DNA of 64,000 nt from Pseudomonas sp. GD03944 (GCF_029839275.1 NZ_JAOCAH010000015.1:1-64000), one strand, 5' to 3'. Shown: positions 11,318-19,174, counted from the stretch's first letter. The notes: a model not told the origin generated them from the sequence alone. Program-made: numbers and translations.

Positions 11318-11851
11318 TTATTGCTCGGGCAGGTTGCCGTTGATCTCCTCGGCCATCTGCAGGTGGTGCTTGAGCTTGGGCAGCGTCTCCTTGGCGAACG
11401 CGGCGATTTCGTTGTCCTTCGACTGGCTGGCCCGCTCGAACAGGGCGATGGTCTGCTGGTGCGCCATCACCTGGTTGTTCATGTAGGCCTTGTCGAACGA
11501 GGCTTCGCCGCGCATTTTCAGGACCATGGCCTTGGCCTGGTTGATCAGCTCGGCGTCATCGGACACCGCCAGTTCCTTCTGGGTGGCCAGGGTGCCCAGT
11601 TTTTGGTTGGCCTGGGTGTGGTCGTCGATCATGGTCTGGGCGAAGTCCTTGACCTCCTGGGAGGTGGCCTTCTCCAGCGCCAGCTTGCCGACTTCGATTT
11701 CCGCGATGCCCTTGGCCGAGGCTTCTTCGACGAAGTCTTCGGCGCTCACGGGCTGGGTGTCCGCCCGTTCGGCGGCCTGCAGCGCACTGGCGGAACACAG
11801 CGCGGCGAACGCGAAGGCGATGAGGGAGGGGTATGTGTAGGTGGTGTGCAT
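11318..11851 (-). CDS. DUF4142 secreted stress protein
   Basis: A probable periplasmic protein of 177 residues. The start chosen is the ATG at 11851, preceded by AAGGAG at good spacing; a TTG two codons upstream is in frame but lies inside that ribosome site. A signal peptide (about 1-25, ending ASALQAAE) precedes an all-helical DUF4142 domain (ferritin-like four-helix bundle), with EFVEEASAKGIAEIEVGKLAL-type helices and the conserved FAQTMIDDHTQAN. DUF4142 proteins accumulate in osmotic or envelope stress in many proteobacteria; the biochemical role is unknown. It is divergent from katE, and both carry AlgU-type promoter candidates. Confidence 0.88.
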   Translation of the reverse strand: MHTTYTYPSLIAFAFAALCSASALQAAERADTQPVSAEDFVEEASAKGIAEIEVGKLALEKATSQEVKDFAQTMIDDHTQANQKLGTLATQKELAVSDDAELINQAKAMVLKMRGEASFDKAYMNNQVMAHQQTIALFERASQSKDNEIAAFAKETLPKLKHHLQMAEEINGNLPEQ

Positions 11852-11882
11852 GGTCAACTCCTTGTGGGGGGTGTGCCCTGCG

Positions 11883-11910
11883 GTAGAAGGGGCCTCGACG
11901 GGCTAAGTTC
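11883..11910 (-). promoter_or_regulatory. Candidate AlgU/RpoE-type promoter of the DUF4142 gene
   Basis: On the minus strand: GAACTT (11910-11905), 17 nt, TCTAC (11887-11883). The -35 is perfect, the spacer is the same as in the other candidates, and the start codon lies about 32 bp downstream. Confidence 0.5.
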
Positions 11911-11959
11911 AGGGAAAAATCGTACCGCTGTGCTGGCGGATTGCCGGGAAATTCTGTTC

Positions 11960-11987
11960 GAACTTGCTGCCGTTGCGCTGCCTCCAA
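11960..11987 (+). promoter_or_regulatory. Candidate AlgU/RpoE-type promoter of katE
   Basis: GAACTT (11960-11965), 17 nt, TCCAA (11983-11987), a close match to GAACTT-N16/17-TCnnA. It is followed 54 bp later by the katE start. It is the best match of the group and sits back to back with the DUF4142 promoter. Confidence 0.55.
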
Positions 11988-12041
11988 CGCTGCAATGCGC
12001 CACGGCGCACATCCCTCAACGACAAGCCAGGGAGCAGCCCG

Positions 12042-14180
12042 ATGAACGATCCGAAGAATGACAAGGCCAGCAGCGAGCTGGCCGGTACCGATACCCTCGA
12101 CCGCGGCAACCGCAACGCCAAGCTCGATCAGCTGGATGCCTTCCGTGAAGACGCGACCGGCGAAGCCCTGACCACCAACACCGGCACGCGCATCGCCGAC
12201 AACCAGAACAGTCTGCGCGCCGGCGAGCGCGGCCCGACGCTGCTCGAAGACTTCATCATGCGTGAGAAGATCATGCATTTTGACCATGAGCGCATTCCCG
12301 AGCGGGTGGTGCATGCGCGGGGCGCCGCCGCCCATGGCTATTTCGAAGTGACCGATGCCCTGGAGGACCTGACCAAGGCCTCGTTCCTCCGCGAAGTGGG
12401 AAAACGCACCCCGGTGTTCGTGCGCTTTTCCACGGTGCAGGGGCCGCGAGGCTCCGCCGACACGGTGCGTGACGTGCGCGGATTTGCGGTCAAGTTCTAC
12501 ACCGATGAAGGCAATTTCGACCTGGTTGGCAACAATATGCCGGTGTTCTTCATTCAGGACGCGATCAAGTTTCCCGATTTCGTCCACGCGGTGAAACCCG
12601 AGCCGCACAATGAGATCCCTACCGGGGCCTCGGCCCACGACACCTTCTGGGATTTCGTTTCGTTGACCCCGGAATCGGCGCACATGGTGCTGTGGACCAT
12701 GTCCGACCGGGCCATCCCGGTGGCCTACCGGGCGATGCAGGGCTTCGGCGTACACAGCTTCCGACTGGTCAATGGCAATGGCGAGAGCCGCCTGGTGAAG
12801 TTTCATTGGCGGCCGAAGGCGGGGGTTTGCTCGCTGGTCTGGGACGAGGCGCAAAAGTTGGCCGGCAAGGACGCGGACTTTCACCGCCGCGGCCTGTGGG
12901 AAGACATCGAGAACGGGCTCTACCCGGAATGGGAACTGGGCGTGCAGGTGATCGAGGAGGCAGACCAGGATCGGTTCGACTTCGACCTGCTCGACCCGAC
13001 CAAGCTGGTGCCCGAGGAGCTGGTGCCGGTGCGGGTGGTGGGGCGCATGGTGCTCGACCGCAACCCGGACAATTTCTTCGCGGAAGTGGAGCAGGCCGCC
13101 TTTCACGTCGGCAACGTGGTGCCCGGTATCGATTTCAGCAACGACCCGCTGCTGCAAGGGCGCCTGTTTTCCTACACCGACACCCAGCTGCTGCGCCTCG
13201 GTGGGCCGAATTTCAACGAGTTGCCGATCAACCGCCCGCTCTGTCCGTTCCACAACAACCAGCGTGATGCCCCGCACCGTCAGCAGATCAACCGCGGCCG
13301 GGCGTCCTACGAACCGAACTCGATCGACGGCAACTGGCCCCGCGAAACGCCGCCGGGCCCGCGCCAGGGCGGGTTCAGCTCGTACCCCGAGCCGATGCTG
13401 GGCAACAAGGTACGTGTGCGCTCCGCCAGCTTCGCCGATCACTTCTCCCAGGCCACCCTGTTCTGGCGGAGCATGAGCCCGCCGGAGCAGGAGCACATCA
13501 TCGCGGCCTACAGCTTCGAGCTGTCGAAGGTGGACCGCGCGTTCATCCGCGAGCGCCAGGTGAAGGAGATCCTGCTGAACATCGACCCGGTGCTGGCCAG
13601 CCGCGTAGCCGAGAACCTGGGCATTGCGTTGCCCGCGCCAACCGCCACGGCGCCAGGCCAGTCCACCGCGACCTCGGCTGCCCTCAGTCAGCTCAACCTG
13701 CTGCCGGGTGATATCAAGGGGCGTCGCGTGGCGGTATTGCTCGCGGCAGGCTGCAGGGCCGACGACGTGATGGCGCTGCTCAAGGCGCTCAAGGCGGCAG
13801 GGGCCGTGGCCAAGTTGTTGGGACCGTCCCTGGCACCGCTGAACAGTGCAGAAGGCAAGAGCCTGCAGCCCAGCGGGACCTTTGCTGGTGACCCGTCGAT
13901 TACCGTGGATGCGGTCGTCGTGCCCGGTGGCACCGGCGTGGCCCAGGCCCTGGCCCGGGACGGCACGGCGGCGCATTACCTGCTGGAGGCGTACAAGCAC
14001 CTCAAGCCGATTGCCCTGGCCGGGGAGGCGGCCAGCCTGGCCAGTACCCTGGGACTGCAAGAGGATGACGGTCTGCTGAGCGGCGATGCCATCGACCCGC
14101 TGTTCACGCGGCTGGAAGCGGCGCTCAAACAGCACCGCATCTGGGCGCGGGAAGCGCGGGCGGCGCAGATCCCCGCCTGA
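12042..14180 (+). CDS. katE: Large-subunit catalase HPII (KatE)
   Basis: Decomposes hydrogen peroxide in the cytoplasm as a large-subunit (clade 2) heme catalase. It has 712 residues from the ATG at 12042 (MNDPKNDKASSE, GGGAG upstream); an in-frame TTG 26 codons earlier is unlikely. Residues about 50-560 form the catalase core: distal-site VRFSTVQGPRGSADTVRD and the proximal heme-Tyr segment RLFSYTDTQLLRLGG. Residues about 570-705 (GRRVAVLLAAGCRADDVMALL) are the DJ-1/PfpI-like flavodoxin domain diagnostic of HPII. It is a single gene with its own AlgU-type promoter candidate and a strong terminator. Proximity to the trehalose operon fits a shared stationary-phase or osmotic stress role. Confidence 0.96.
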   Translation: MNDPKNDKASSELAGTDTLDRGNRNAKLDQLDAFREDATGEALTTNTGTRIADNQNSLRAGERGPTLLEDFIMREKIMHFDHERIPERVVHARGAAAHGYFEVTDALEDLTKASFLREVGKRTPVFVRFSTVQGPRGSADTVRDVRGFAVKFYTDEGNFDLVGNNMPVFFIQDAIKFPDFVHAVKPEPHNEIPTGASAHDTFWDFVSLTPESAHMVLWTMSDRAIPVAYRAMQGFGVHSFRLVNGNGESRLVKFHWRPKAGVCSLVWDEAQKLAGKDADFHRRGLWEDIENGLYPEWELGVQVIEEADQDRFDFDLLDPTKLVPEELVPVRVVGRMVLDRNPDNFFAEVEQAAFHVGNVVPGIDFSNDPLLQGRLFSYTDTQLLRLGGPNFNELPINRPLCPFHNNQRDAPHRQQINRGRASYEPNSIDGNWPRETPPGPRQGGFSSYPEPMLGNKVRVRSASFADHFSQATLFWRSMSPPEQEHIIAAYSFELSKVDRAFIRERQVKEILLNIDPVLASRVAENLGIALPAPTATAPGQSTATSAALSQLNLLPGDIKGRRVAVLLAAGCRADDVMALLKALKAAGAVAKLLGPSLAPLNSAEGKSLQPSGTFAGDPSITVDAVVVPGGTGVAQALARDGTAAHYLLEAYKHLKPIALAGEAASLASTLGLQEDDGLLSGDAIDPLFTRLEAALKQHRIWAREARAAQIPA

Positions 14181-14187
14181 GGTCGGC

Positions 14188-14214
14188 GCGGCACCCCATC
14201 AGCTGGGGTGCCGC
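14188..14214. terminator. Bidirectional terminator after katE
   Basis: GCGGCACCCCA (14188-14198) pairs perfectly with TGGGGTGCCGC (14204-14214) around TCAGC, an 11-bp stem between convergent katE and the small minus-strand ORF. No long T tract follows. Confidence 0.7.
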
Positions 14215-14227
14215 GTCCTGGCCCTGT

Positions 14228-14383
14228 CTAGCGTTCGCGGGGCGGCGGTTCGTGGTCGTGGGTGGTGCCGTTGTCGACACCTTCGCTCAGGGTACCCAGG
14301 CGCTCCATCTGGGAGCCGGGGTCTTCGTTGCCCGGGTCGTCGATTTCCGGGTCGTCATCGGGGCGGCGTTCTGCGGGGCTCAT
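14228..14383 (-). CDS. Small acidic hypothetical protein (51 aa)
   Basis: A 51-codon frame starting MSPAERRPDDDPEIDDP and ending HEPPPRER, with GAGGA 9 nt before the ATG at 14383. It is very acidic, Pro-rich and lacks hydrophobic segments, so it is probably disordered. It ends 14 bp from the katE terminator hairpin. Small disordered proteins of this type are common beside stress genes in Pseudomonas, but I do not recognise a family. The clear ribosome site and sensible composition support it; no promoter is obvious. Confidence 0.5.
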   Translation of the reverse strand: MSPAERRPDDDPEIDDPGNEDPGSQMERLGTLSEGVDNGTTHDHEPPPRER

Positions 14384-14534
14384 GCTGGCATTCCTCATCG
14401 CGTGGGTGGTTCAGGTAGGGCTGCCGGCCGCGCTGAACAGTTCAACCCATTTCTCATACCGGGCTCCAGGGAGCGGAGACCCGGCGGCGATCATCCGTCC
14501 GGTTTGTCCCCGGCGCGCCAGCAGCGATTGCATG

Positions 14535-14562
14535 AACTTTCTCGCTGGCCGCCACTTCCATA
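14535..14562 (+). promoter_or_regulatory. Candidate AlgU/RpoE-type promoter
   Basis: GAACTT (14535-14540), 17 nt, TCCAT (14558-14562), followed by a ribosome site GGAGG and the ATG at 14589. It has the same architecture as the katE and CinA-like promoters. Confidence 0.45.
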
Positions 14563-14588
14563 AAAGAAACCGGCGGAGGTAGGGCGGC

Positions 14589-15107
14589 ATGAGGATTTCT
14601 CTCGACCCCGAAGAGGCGATCGATCGGCAGACGCCGGTCAAGGAAAACGTGCGCCTCCAGGCGCAGCAGTGGCGTCTCGAGCGCATCGGTTTCTTCGTCC
14701 TGTTGCTGCTCATCATCCTGTGCCTGCTGGGCCTGTTTTCCGGCGGGCCGCTTAGCCAGGTGCAGCAGCGAACGGCCTCCGGTGACCTGCAGGTGGATTA
14801 CCAGCGGTTCCTGCGCAACGGTGCGACCACCACCCTGGTGGTGACCGTGCGCAGCCGTGACGGCGGCGAGGCGGGCGTGCAGTTCGAGGGCGAGTTGCTG
14901 GACAGCGGGCGTATCGAGTCGGTAGTGCCGGAACCCCTGGGCAGCGCCAGCCATGCCCATTCCGGCGTGGCGCTGCGCTTCGAGCCGGACGCCGAGGGCG
15001 TGGCCCGCGTGCATGTCTCGTTCCGCAGCGATGCCGTGGGCCTGTACCGATTCCGGGTGGTCGCCAATGGCGAGGCCTTGGACCTTCAGCACTTTATCTA
15101 CCCCTGA
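14589..15107 (+). CDS. Single-pass inner-membrane protein of unknown function
   Basis: A 172-residue protein. Residues 1-32 are cytoplasmic (EEAIDRQTPVKENVRLQ), followed by one transmembrane helix (about 34-51, FFVLLLLIILCLLGLF). The remainder is a periplasmic beta-rich domain containing VDYQRFLRNGATTTLVVTV and ending FRFRVVANGE-like strands. It sits 10 bp upstream of the DUF421 gene with a GAGG ribosome site between, so the two are probably co-transcribed; such pairs with DUF421 (YetF) proteins occur in Pseudomonas, as I recall. No enzymatic motif is visible. Confidence 0.75.
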   Translation: MRISLDPEEAIDRQTPVKENVRLQAQQWRLERIGFFVLLLLIILCLLGLFSGGPLSQVQQRTASGDLQVDYQRFLRNGATTTLVVTVRSRDGGEAGVQFEGELLDSGRIESVVPEPLGSASHAHSGVALRFEPDAEGVARVHVSFRSDAVGLYRFRVVANGEALDLQHFIYP

Positions 15108-15117
15108 GGATCACGTC

Positions 15118-15570
15118 ATGGATGCGGTATTGCGTGCGGCTGTGCTCTACGTTGCCCTGTTGCTGATATTCAAGGTGGCGGGGCGACAGTCCCTGTCGGA
15201 GCTGACACTGTTCGATTTCGTGCTGTTGCTGATCATCGGCGAAGCCTCGCAACAGGCGCTGCTGGGCGAGGATTTTTCGCTGACCAATTCGATCCTGGTT
15301 GTCTCCACCCTGGTGGCGATCGACGTAGCGCTGACGATGGTCAAGCGGCGCTGGCCGAAGGCCGACCTGTGGCTGGAGGGGGCGCCGCTGATCGTGGTGG
15401 AGCAGGGGGTGCCGCTGGAGAGCCGGCTGAAGGAAGCCCGGCTGCGGCTGGACGACGTGATGGAATCCGCCCGGGAGAAGCATGGCCTGGAACGGCTCGA
15501 TCAGATCAAGTACGCGATCGTCGAACGCAATGGCAAGATTTCCATCATCCCCGCGGCATCCGACGCCTAG
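15118..15570 (+). CDS. DUF421 (YetF-type) membrane protein
   Basis: A 150-residue protein of the YetF/DUF421 family. Three hydrophobic helices (about 6-20, 30-48 and 56-73) precede a small cytoplasmic domain with EARLRLDDVMESAREKHGL and the conserved IKYAIVERNGKISIIP. The pattern GRQSLSELTLFDFVLLLIIG at residues 22-41 is characteristic. The start is the ATG at 15118, preceded by TGAGGATCACGTC; the frame remains open upstream within the previous gene. Family members are linked to spore or envelope stress in Bacillus; the activity is unknown. Probably the second gene of a two-gene stress operon. Confidence 0.85.
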   Translation: MDAVLRAAVLYVALLLIFKVAGRQSLSELTLFDFVLLLIIGEASQQALLGEDFSLTNSILVVSTLVAIDVALTMVKRRWPKADLWLEGAPLIVVEQGVPLESRLKEARLRLDDVMESAREKHGLERLDQIKYAIVERNGKISIIPAASDA

Positions 15571-15605
15571 GCGTCATCGTCAGGGTGCGGTGGCCGGCAC
15601 CGGGT

Positions 15606-15830
15606 TCACTTGCTGTGTTCCGAGGACGTGGGGCCGCTGCCGTGGCCCCGAGGGCCGGCGATGCCCCAGAAGATCAGGCCGAGAATCGGGAATATCCAGA
15701 TGCCCAGCGCCCAGAGGGTCTTGGTGCCCACCGAGCTGTCGCTGCGAAAGACGCTGATGATGGCCCAGAGATTCACCAGAACGATAAGCCCTGCAACGGC
15801 AATCCAGAAATACATGACCGGGTCTGCCAT
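15606..15830 (-). CDS. PLDc_N domain two-helix membrane protein
   Basis: A 74-residue inner-membrane protein with two transmembrane helices (about 3-23 and 40-57) and a hydrophilic GHGSGPTSSEHSK tail. The pattern WIAVAGLIVLVNLWAIISVF...TKTLWALGIWIFPILGLIFW matches the phospholipase D N-terminal membrane anchor (PLDc_N) found alone in many small proteins. The start is the ATG at 15830, preceded by AAGGAGG eight bases upstream; an in-frame ATG ten codons earlier has no ribosome site. An AlgU-type promoter candidate lies about 90 bp upstream. Confidence 0.8.
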   Translation of the reverse strand: MADPVMYFWIAVAGLIVLVNLWAIISVFRSDSSVGTKTLWALGIWIFPILGLIFWGIAGPRGHGSGPTSSEHSK

Positions 15831-15922
15831 GGCGTTGACCTCCTTGAACGTGCGGGGCAAGGCGGATGCCTGCCCCGTAGCGGGTGAACCGTAAGCGGTG
15901 TGGGGCCTGGCCCCTTATCAGT

Positions 15923-15949
15923 TACGAAATGCCGGGGAGGGGGAAGTTC
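15923..15949 (-). promoter_or_regulatory. Candidate AlgU/RpoE-type promoter of the PLDc_N gene
   Basis: On the minus strand: GAACTT (15949-15944), 16 nt, TCGTA (15927-15923). It points at the PLDc_N gene, whose start is 93 bp downstream. Confidence 0.4.
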
Positions 15950-15974
15950 GGCTTTTTTGTTCGCCTGTGCGCGA

Positions 15975-16544
15975 TCAAGCGGGGTCCGCTTGCCAGATGT
16001 CGAGCAGGATGTCGGGCTCTACATGGTGCAGCGTGCGGTCACCCAGGTGTTTGTTCAGCGTCTCGTGCACCTGGTCGGCGGTGTGGTGTTCGTGTGCCTC
16101 GCGCGGGGTGCGCCAATGGCAGGCGAGCACCGAGCCGGCCGGGGCCAGGGCGTCGCGAATGCGGATGGTGGTGTCCGCAAGCTCCACGGGCGTCAGGCGC
16201 TTGGCCAGGTCGTTGATGACGATCAGGTCGTAACGACCCTCCGGCCATTGCTCGGGAATCCGCCGCTGCAGGAAGCGTACATGCTGGTGCCTGCCCATGC
16301 GTCGAATGGCGGAATTGAGGGCGTTTTCCGAGCTGTCGCAGCACGCCAACTGGTGGGCCCGATCCGCCAGCTTCGCACTGAGCATGCCGGTACTGCAGGC
16401 CAGCTCCAGGACGTTCTGGTAGCGACCCTTGGGCAGACAGGTCAGGATCAGGTTGCGTTTGCGCAATTCGCGCCAATTCTTGTGGGGCGTCGCGATGTGT
16501 GTTGCTTCTTGTGGGGTGTTTTCCTCGATGGTTGTATCAGTCAT
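15975..16544 (-). CDS. Class I SAM-dependent methyltransferase (NodS-like)
   Basis: A 189-residue cytoplasmic protein. SAM-binding motif I is VLELACSTGMLSAKLAD (about 45-61), a NodS-like version of ExGxGxG. The acidic post-motif is LACCDSSENAL, and motif II is YDLIVINDLAKRL. The pattern matches the NodS family (N-methyltransferases in Nod-factor synthesis) and related small methyltransferases found with acyl-CoA dehydrogenase or glycosyltransferase genes in Pseudomonas. Here those usual partners are absent, so the substrate is unknown. AAGGAAC precedes the ATG. A perfect Anr/FNR palindrome lies about 200 bp upstream. Confidence 0.8.
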   Translation of the reverse strand: MTDTTIEENTPQEATHIATPHKNWRELRKRNLILTCLPKGRYQNVLELACSTGMLSAKLADRAHQLACCDSSENALNSAIRRMGRHQHVRFLQRRIPEQWPEGRYDLIVINDLAKRLTPVELADTTIRIRDALAPAGSVLACHWRTPREAHEHHTADQVHETLNKHLGDRTLHHVEPDILLDIWQADPA

Positions 16545-16853
16545 ATAGGAAGTTCCTTATTACCAGTGTGTGAGAGCCTCTCGATAAAGTGGATATCAGG
16601 CACAAGTAAATGGAGCGCTGCTTGCTGTTGTCTTGAAGTTCCAGGGATATGCATGAAGTGTCCGCATAAATCGGGCCACTCTCCCAAAATAAGACCACTC
16701 GCATTAGCGGAAGTTACCAAAATTCAGGTTTTTTCAGGTATTGATTGATATCAAAACGATATTGAACGGGGCGGAGGATTGGATATAACGGCGCTAGGCT
16801 GGGCGCTGCAGCAGGCAGCTACTGGCGCGAGCGCCAGCCGCTGTGGGGAAGGG
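16545..16853. other. 309-bp intergenic region with AT-rich promoter zone
   Basis: No convincing coding frame. It contains the Anr-type palindrome at 16741-16754, a TATAAC element at 16784-16789 on the plus strand, and a short stem CTGGCG/CGCCAG at 16822-16837 just after the downstream end of the minus-strand gene at 16854. A small transcript from the plus strand cannot be excluded. Confidence 0.5.
16741..16754. promoter_or_regulatory. Perfect Anr/Dnr (FNR-type) box
   Basis: TTGATTGATATCAA: half sites TTGAT and ATCAA separated by exactly 4 nt, a full match to the FNR/Anr consensus. For a minus-strand promoter, TGGTAA (16719-16714) would be a weak -10 placing the box near -41, the class II activator position. 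The likely target is the methyltransferase gene. Confidence 0.6.
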
Positions 16854-17258
16854 TCAGAACGCGCGATTGGTCTTGATGACCTCGATGACCAGGTTCTTTA
16901 GCGAGCCATCTGCTATCGGCTGGTTGTGGTAGCGGTCGGCTTCCGAGCAGGTCAGGATCGACCAGCCGAAATCCGGCTCTTCCAGCGCGGAAGCGGTGCT
17001 CAAATTCTCGCGGGCGCAGTCGGTCGTGCAATCGTCTTTCGCTGCCGGCTGGTACTGGACCTGACGGCAATTGGAGTCGACGTCCTGCAACGAGCGCTGA
17101 TGCCCATACAGCGAGGGGAGGTCGATGGATGCGTGGGTGGGAGAAGTAAAAGCACTTTGCCATAACAGCAGCATGATTGCGCACACTACGCCAATCAGGC
17201 AGGGCCACTCACAAAGCGCGTAAGCCCTGGCAAGCCTGGTTTTCCGATTAATATCCAC
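16854..17258 (-). CDS. Hypothetical protein with N-terminal membrane anchor
   Basis: I do not recognise this 134-residue protein. A GTG start at 17258 is chosen because GAGGTG sits at good spacing before it; an ATG 11 codons upstream lacks one. A hydrophobic helix (about 18-37, WPCLIGVVCAIMLLLWQS) follows a short basic N-terminus. The remainder is polar and Cys-containing (about five cysteines, e.g. SNCRQVQ, DDCTTDCARE, LTCSEADR), which would suit an exported domain with disulfides. It lies downstream of another unknown gene on the same strand. Confidence 0.5.
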   Translation of the reverse strand: MDINRKTRLARAYALCEWPCLIGVVCAIMLLLWQSAFTSPTHASIDLPSLYGHQRSLQDVDSNCRQVQYQPAAKDDCTTDCARENLSTASALEEPDFGWSILTCSEADRYHNQPIADGSLKNLVIEVIKTNRAF

Positions 17259-17339
17259 GTGACACCTCGAGTAGTCTGCCCGTCCTGGCACAGGTGTTCA
17301 GCTTGATCGGCAGATTCTTAACGGTGGTGCGCAGCGCTT

Positions 17340-17657
17340 TTATAGGTCTTTGATTTTGCGGGTTTGCCACAGACTGGCGCTGCGGGTGCGGCAAATAGGT
17401 GCGTGGGTGTAGGTGGGCAGGTTGATGTTGCAACTGTATTGAACGGCTTCGCTCAACGGGGTGTTTTCTGCTTCGGCCAATAAATCGAATTTCACCATAC
17501 GGATGATTTCATCCGTGGTGTAACTCTGATCGACCACGCGTTGCAGGTGATTACCACCATGCGCAACAGTAAGCAGCACACTTCCGTCCGGCCGCCGAGA
17601 CATGTTGACTCCGTAATCGGATAAGTCATTCATGACTCTGTTCAGGTCAAGTTCCAT
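17340..17657 (-). CDS. Small hypothetical cytoplasmic protein
   Basis: A 105-residue protein beginning MELDLNRVMNDLSDYG, preceded by a strong AGGAGG seven bases before the ATG. It has no transmembrane segment or known motif. Residues 20-65 (RPDGSVLLTVAHGG...QRVVDQSYTTDEIIRMV) look like a small alpha/beta domain. The C-terminal 30 residues are basic with two cysteines. It is probably co-oriented with the membrane-anchored unknown 80 bp downstream. The region immediately upstream is unusually AT-rich for this genome, hinting at acquired DNA or a strong promoter. Confidence 0.55.
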   Translation of the reverse strand: MELDLNRVMNDLSDYGVNMSRRPDGSVLLTVAHGGNHLQRVVDQSYTTDEIIRMVKFDLLAEAENTPLSEAVQYSCNINLPTYTHAPICRTRSASLWQTRKIKDL

Positions 17658-18027
17658 GATACCTCCTATTAACAGTACCTTTGTACCTTAGCGAGATATC
17701 TGGAAAGCGGAGCGCAAATGGATGAGCGGTATTAAAAATAATTACGGTGATATTAAGTTGTAGATATATATATGAACCGCGTGTTTGCTGCGTACAGGAC
17801 GTGTACAGCTATTTTGCGAATGGCGAGATTTTTGTAGAGAGCGGAAGGAATAGCGAAGCGGGGAAAATCTGCTTTGCGACGTTGCGTCTTGAATACTAAA
17901 CCTTTTTTGTGGGAGAGGGGCGTGAAATAACCTTAATTGTGACGAATGGTCATGTGTTTTATTGACGAAAATAAATATGAACCCCTCAAGTGAATGAATT
18001 TCCTACGTTTATAACGGAGGAATGGCC
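17658..18027. other. 370-bp AT-rich intergenic region between divergent genes
   Basis: Clearly AT-richer than its surroundings (runs such as TATTAAAAATAATTACG and GTAGATATATATATG). It separates a minus-strand unknown from the YciE-type gene. No credible ORF is present. It probably carries promoters for both directions; a GAACCC-N16-TCCTA stretch (17979-18005) precedes the plus-strand gene but is a poor match to the AlgU consensus. Confidence 0.45.
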
Positions 18028-18537
18028 ATGACCGAGAGAACCCGTCACCTGCTGGACTGGCTGCGCGACGCCCATGCCATGGAACGGCAGGCCGAGCACC
18101 TGTTGAGCGTCCAGCTTTCGCGTCTGGAGCACTATCCAGACCTGTGTACAGGTATCGAACGGCATCTGGCCCGAACCCGGGATCAGCAACGCCTTCTGGA
18201 ATCCACCCTGCAGCGCTTCGGCACCGAACCCTCGGCCCTCAAGGACGCTGGTGGCAGGCTGATGGCCTTCGCCCAGGCCCTGGGCGTCCGGCTGGCGCAT
18301 GACGAGGTGCTCAAGGGCGCGGTGGGTTCGTATGCGTTCGCCCACATGGAAATTGCCGCCTACACGGCGCTGATCGCGGCGGCCGGGAGTTCCAATGATG
18401 TGGAAACCCAGCGCGCGTGCGAAGACATCCTGGTTCAGGAAATGGCCATGGCCGACTGGCTGCTGGCGCAGTTGCCCGCGTTGACCCAGGCCTTTCTCGA
18501 GCGCGACGAGACGCCGGGCGTCACGGCCAGGCGCTGA
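18028..18537 (+). CDS. YciE/YciF-type ferritin-like (DUF892) protein
   Basis: An all-helical DUF892 protein of 169 residues. The family has a ferritin-like four-helix bundle with a probable di-metal site and is induced by osmotic or general stress. Conserved features include LLDWLRDAHAMERQAEHLL (metal-ligand Glu in AMERQ), GIERHLARTRDQQRLLE, YAFAHMEIAAYTALI and VQEMAMADWL. The second ATG (18028) is chosen because GGAGG at 18016-18020 is 7 nt away; the first ATG at 18022 is too close. A monocistronic unit next to a convergent ClpP-like gene. Confidence 0.88.
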   Translation: MTERTRHLLDWLRDAHAMERQAEHLLSVQLSRLEHYPDLCTGIERHLARTRDQQRLLESTLQRFGTEPSALKDAGGRLMAFAQALGVRLAHDEVLKGAVGSYAFAHMEIAAYTALIAAAGSSNDVETQRACEDILVQEMAMADWLLAQLPALTQAFLERDETPGVTARR

Positions 18538-18551
18538 GCCGGCGCGGCCTG

Positions 18552-19103
18552 TCACGTGTGGACGCACCAGGTGACCGCTCCCGGGTTCACGTCCAGGCTG
18601 ACGACTTCATGGACCAGCCCGGTCATCAGCGCCTCCTGAGCATCGAGAATGCGCGGCGAGGCCTTCAGGTACTCCAGGACATCCAGGGGTTCGGTCGCGT
18701 TGGCGGTGCGTTCGGCGACGATGCGCGCATACAGATGCAGGTCGTAATCCAGGCTCATGGCGTATTCGAGCATGCGCGCGTGGTCCACGGAGCCGTTGAG
18801 GTGCCAGTGGAAGGGGTGGAACAGGAACTTGCTGTGCTCGCAGGCGCTGCGGCGGCTGCCCGCCAGGAAGATGATATTGCCCATGGATTCCACGGTGCCG
18901 AGGTTGTGGGTGTGCACCGGGATCGGCAATGACGCGATGAAGTTGTACAGGGAGAACCCGTAGCTGCATTCGCCGCCCATGGTGGCGATCTTGATCACCA
19001 GCTCCTCGGCCCCTTGCTGGACGGCCTGGGAGCAGTAGTCGATCAGCTTTCCACAGGAGGCCGAGTTGATGGGGGCGGTGAAATGGATGACGTGGCTACT
19101 CAT
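18552..19103 (-). CDS. ClpP-like protease-fold protein
   Basis: A 183-residue ClpP/crotonase-fold protein, close in size to ClpP but encoded away from any ClpX or ClpA gene. Seen are an oxyanion-type segment IKIATMGGECSYGFSLYNFI, the serine segment GTVESMGNIIFLAGS (equivalent to the ASMG motif), the His segment FLFHPFHWH and the C-terminal LDAQEALMTGLVHEV, matching the ClpP SAxEAxxxGLVD motif. By eye the usual catalytic Asp position, just before that motif, is a Pro or Arg. The start at 19103 has GGGAGAA upstream. It may be a stress-induced or non-canonical ClpP; a catalytic role is uncertain. Confidence 0.75.
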   Translation of the reverse strand: MSSHVIHFTAPINSASCGKLIDYCSQAVQQGAEELVIKIATMGGECSYGFSLYNFIASLPIPVHTHNLGTVESMGNIIFLAGSRRSACEHSKFLFHPFHWHLNGSVDHARMLEYAMSLDYDLHLYARIVAERTANATEPLDVLEYLKASPRILDAQEALMTGLVHEVVSLDVNPGAVTWCVHT

Positions 19104-19174
19104 GCGTTTCTCCCTCGATCGTGTAGACGGGAGCCGATGCTGCACGCGACATGCAGTCAGCACTGAATACTGTG

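Noticed and set aside
16822..16837. CTGGCG/CGCCAG stem as terminator of the gene at 16,854
   Set aside because: Only 6 bp with a 4-nt loop and no T tract on either strand.
17979..18005. GAACCC-N16-TCCTA as an AlgU promoter for the YciE-type gene
   Set aside because: Two mismatches in the -35 and a leader so short that the ribosome site would begin almost at the transcript start.
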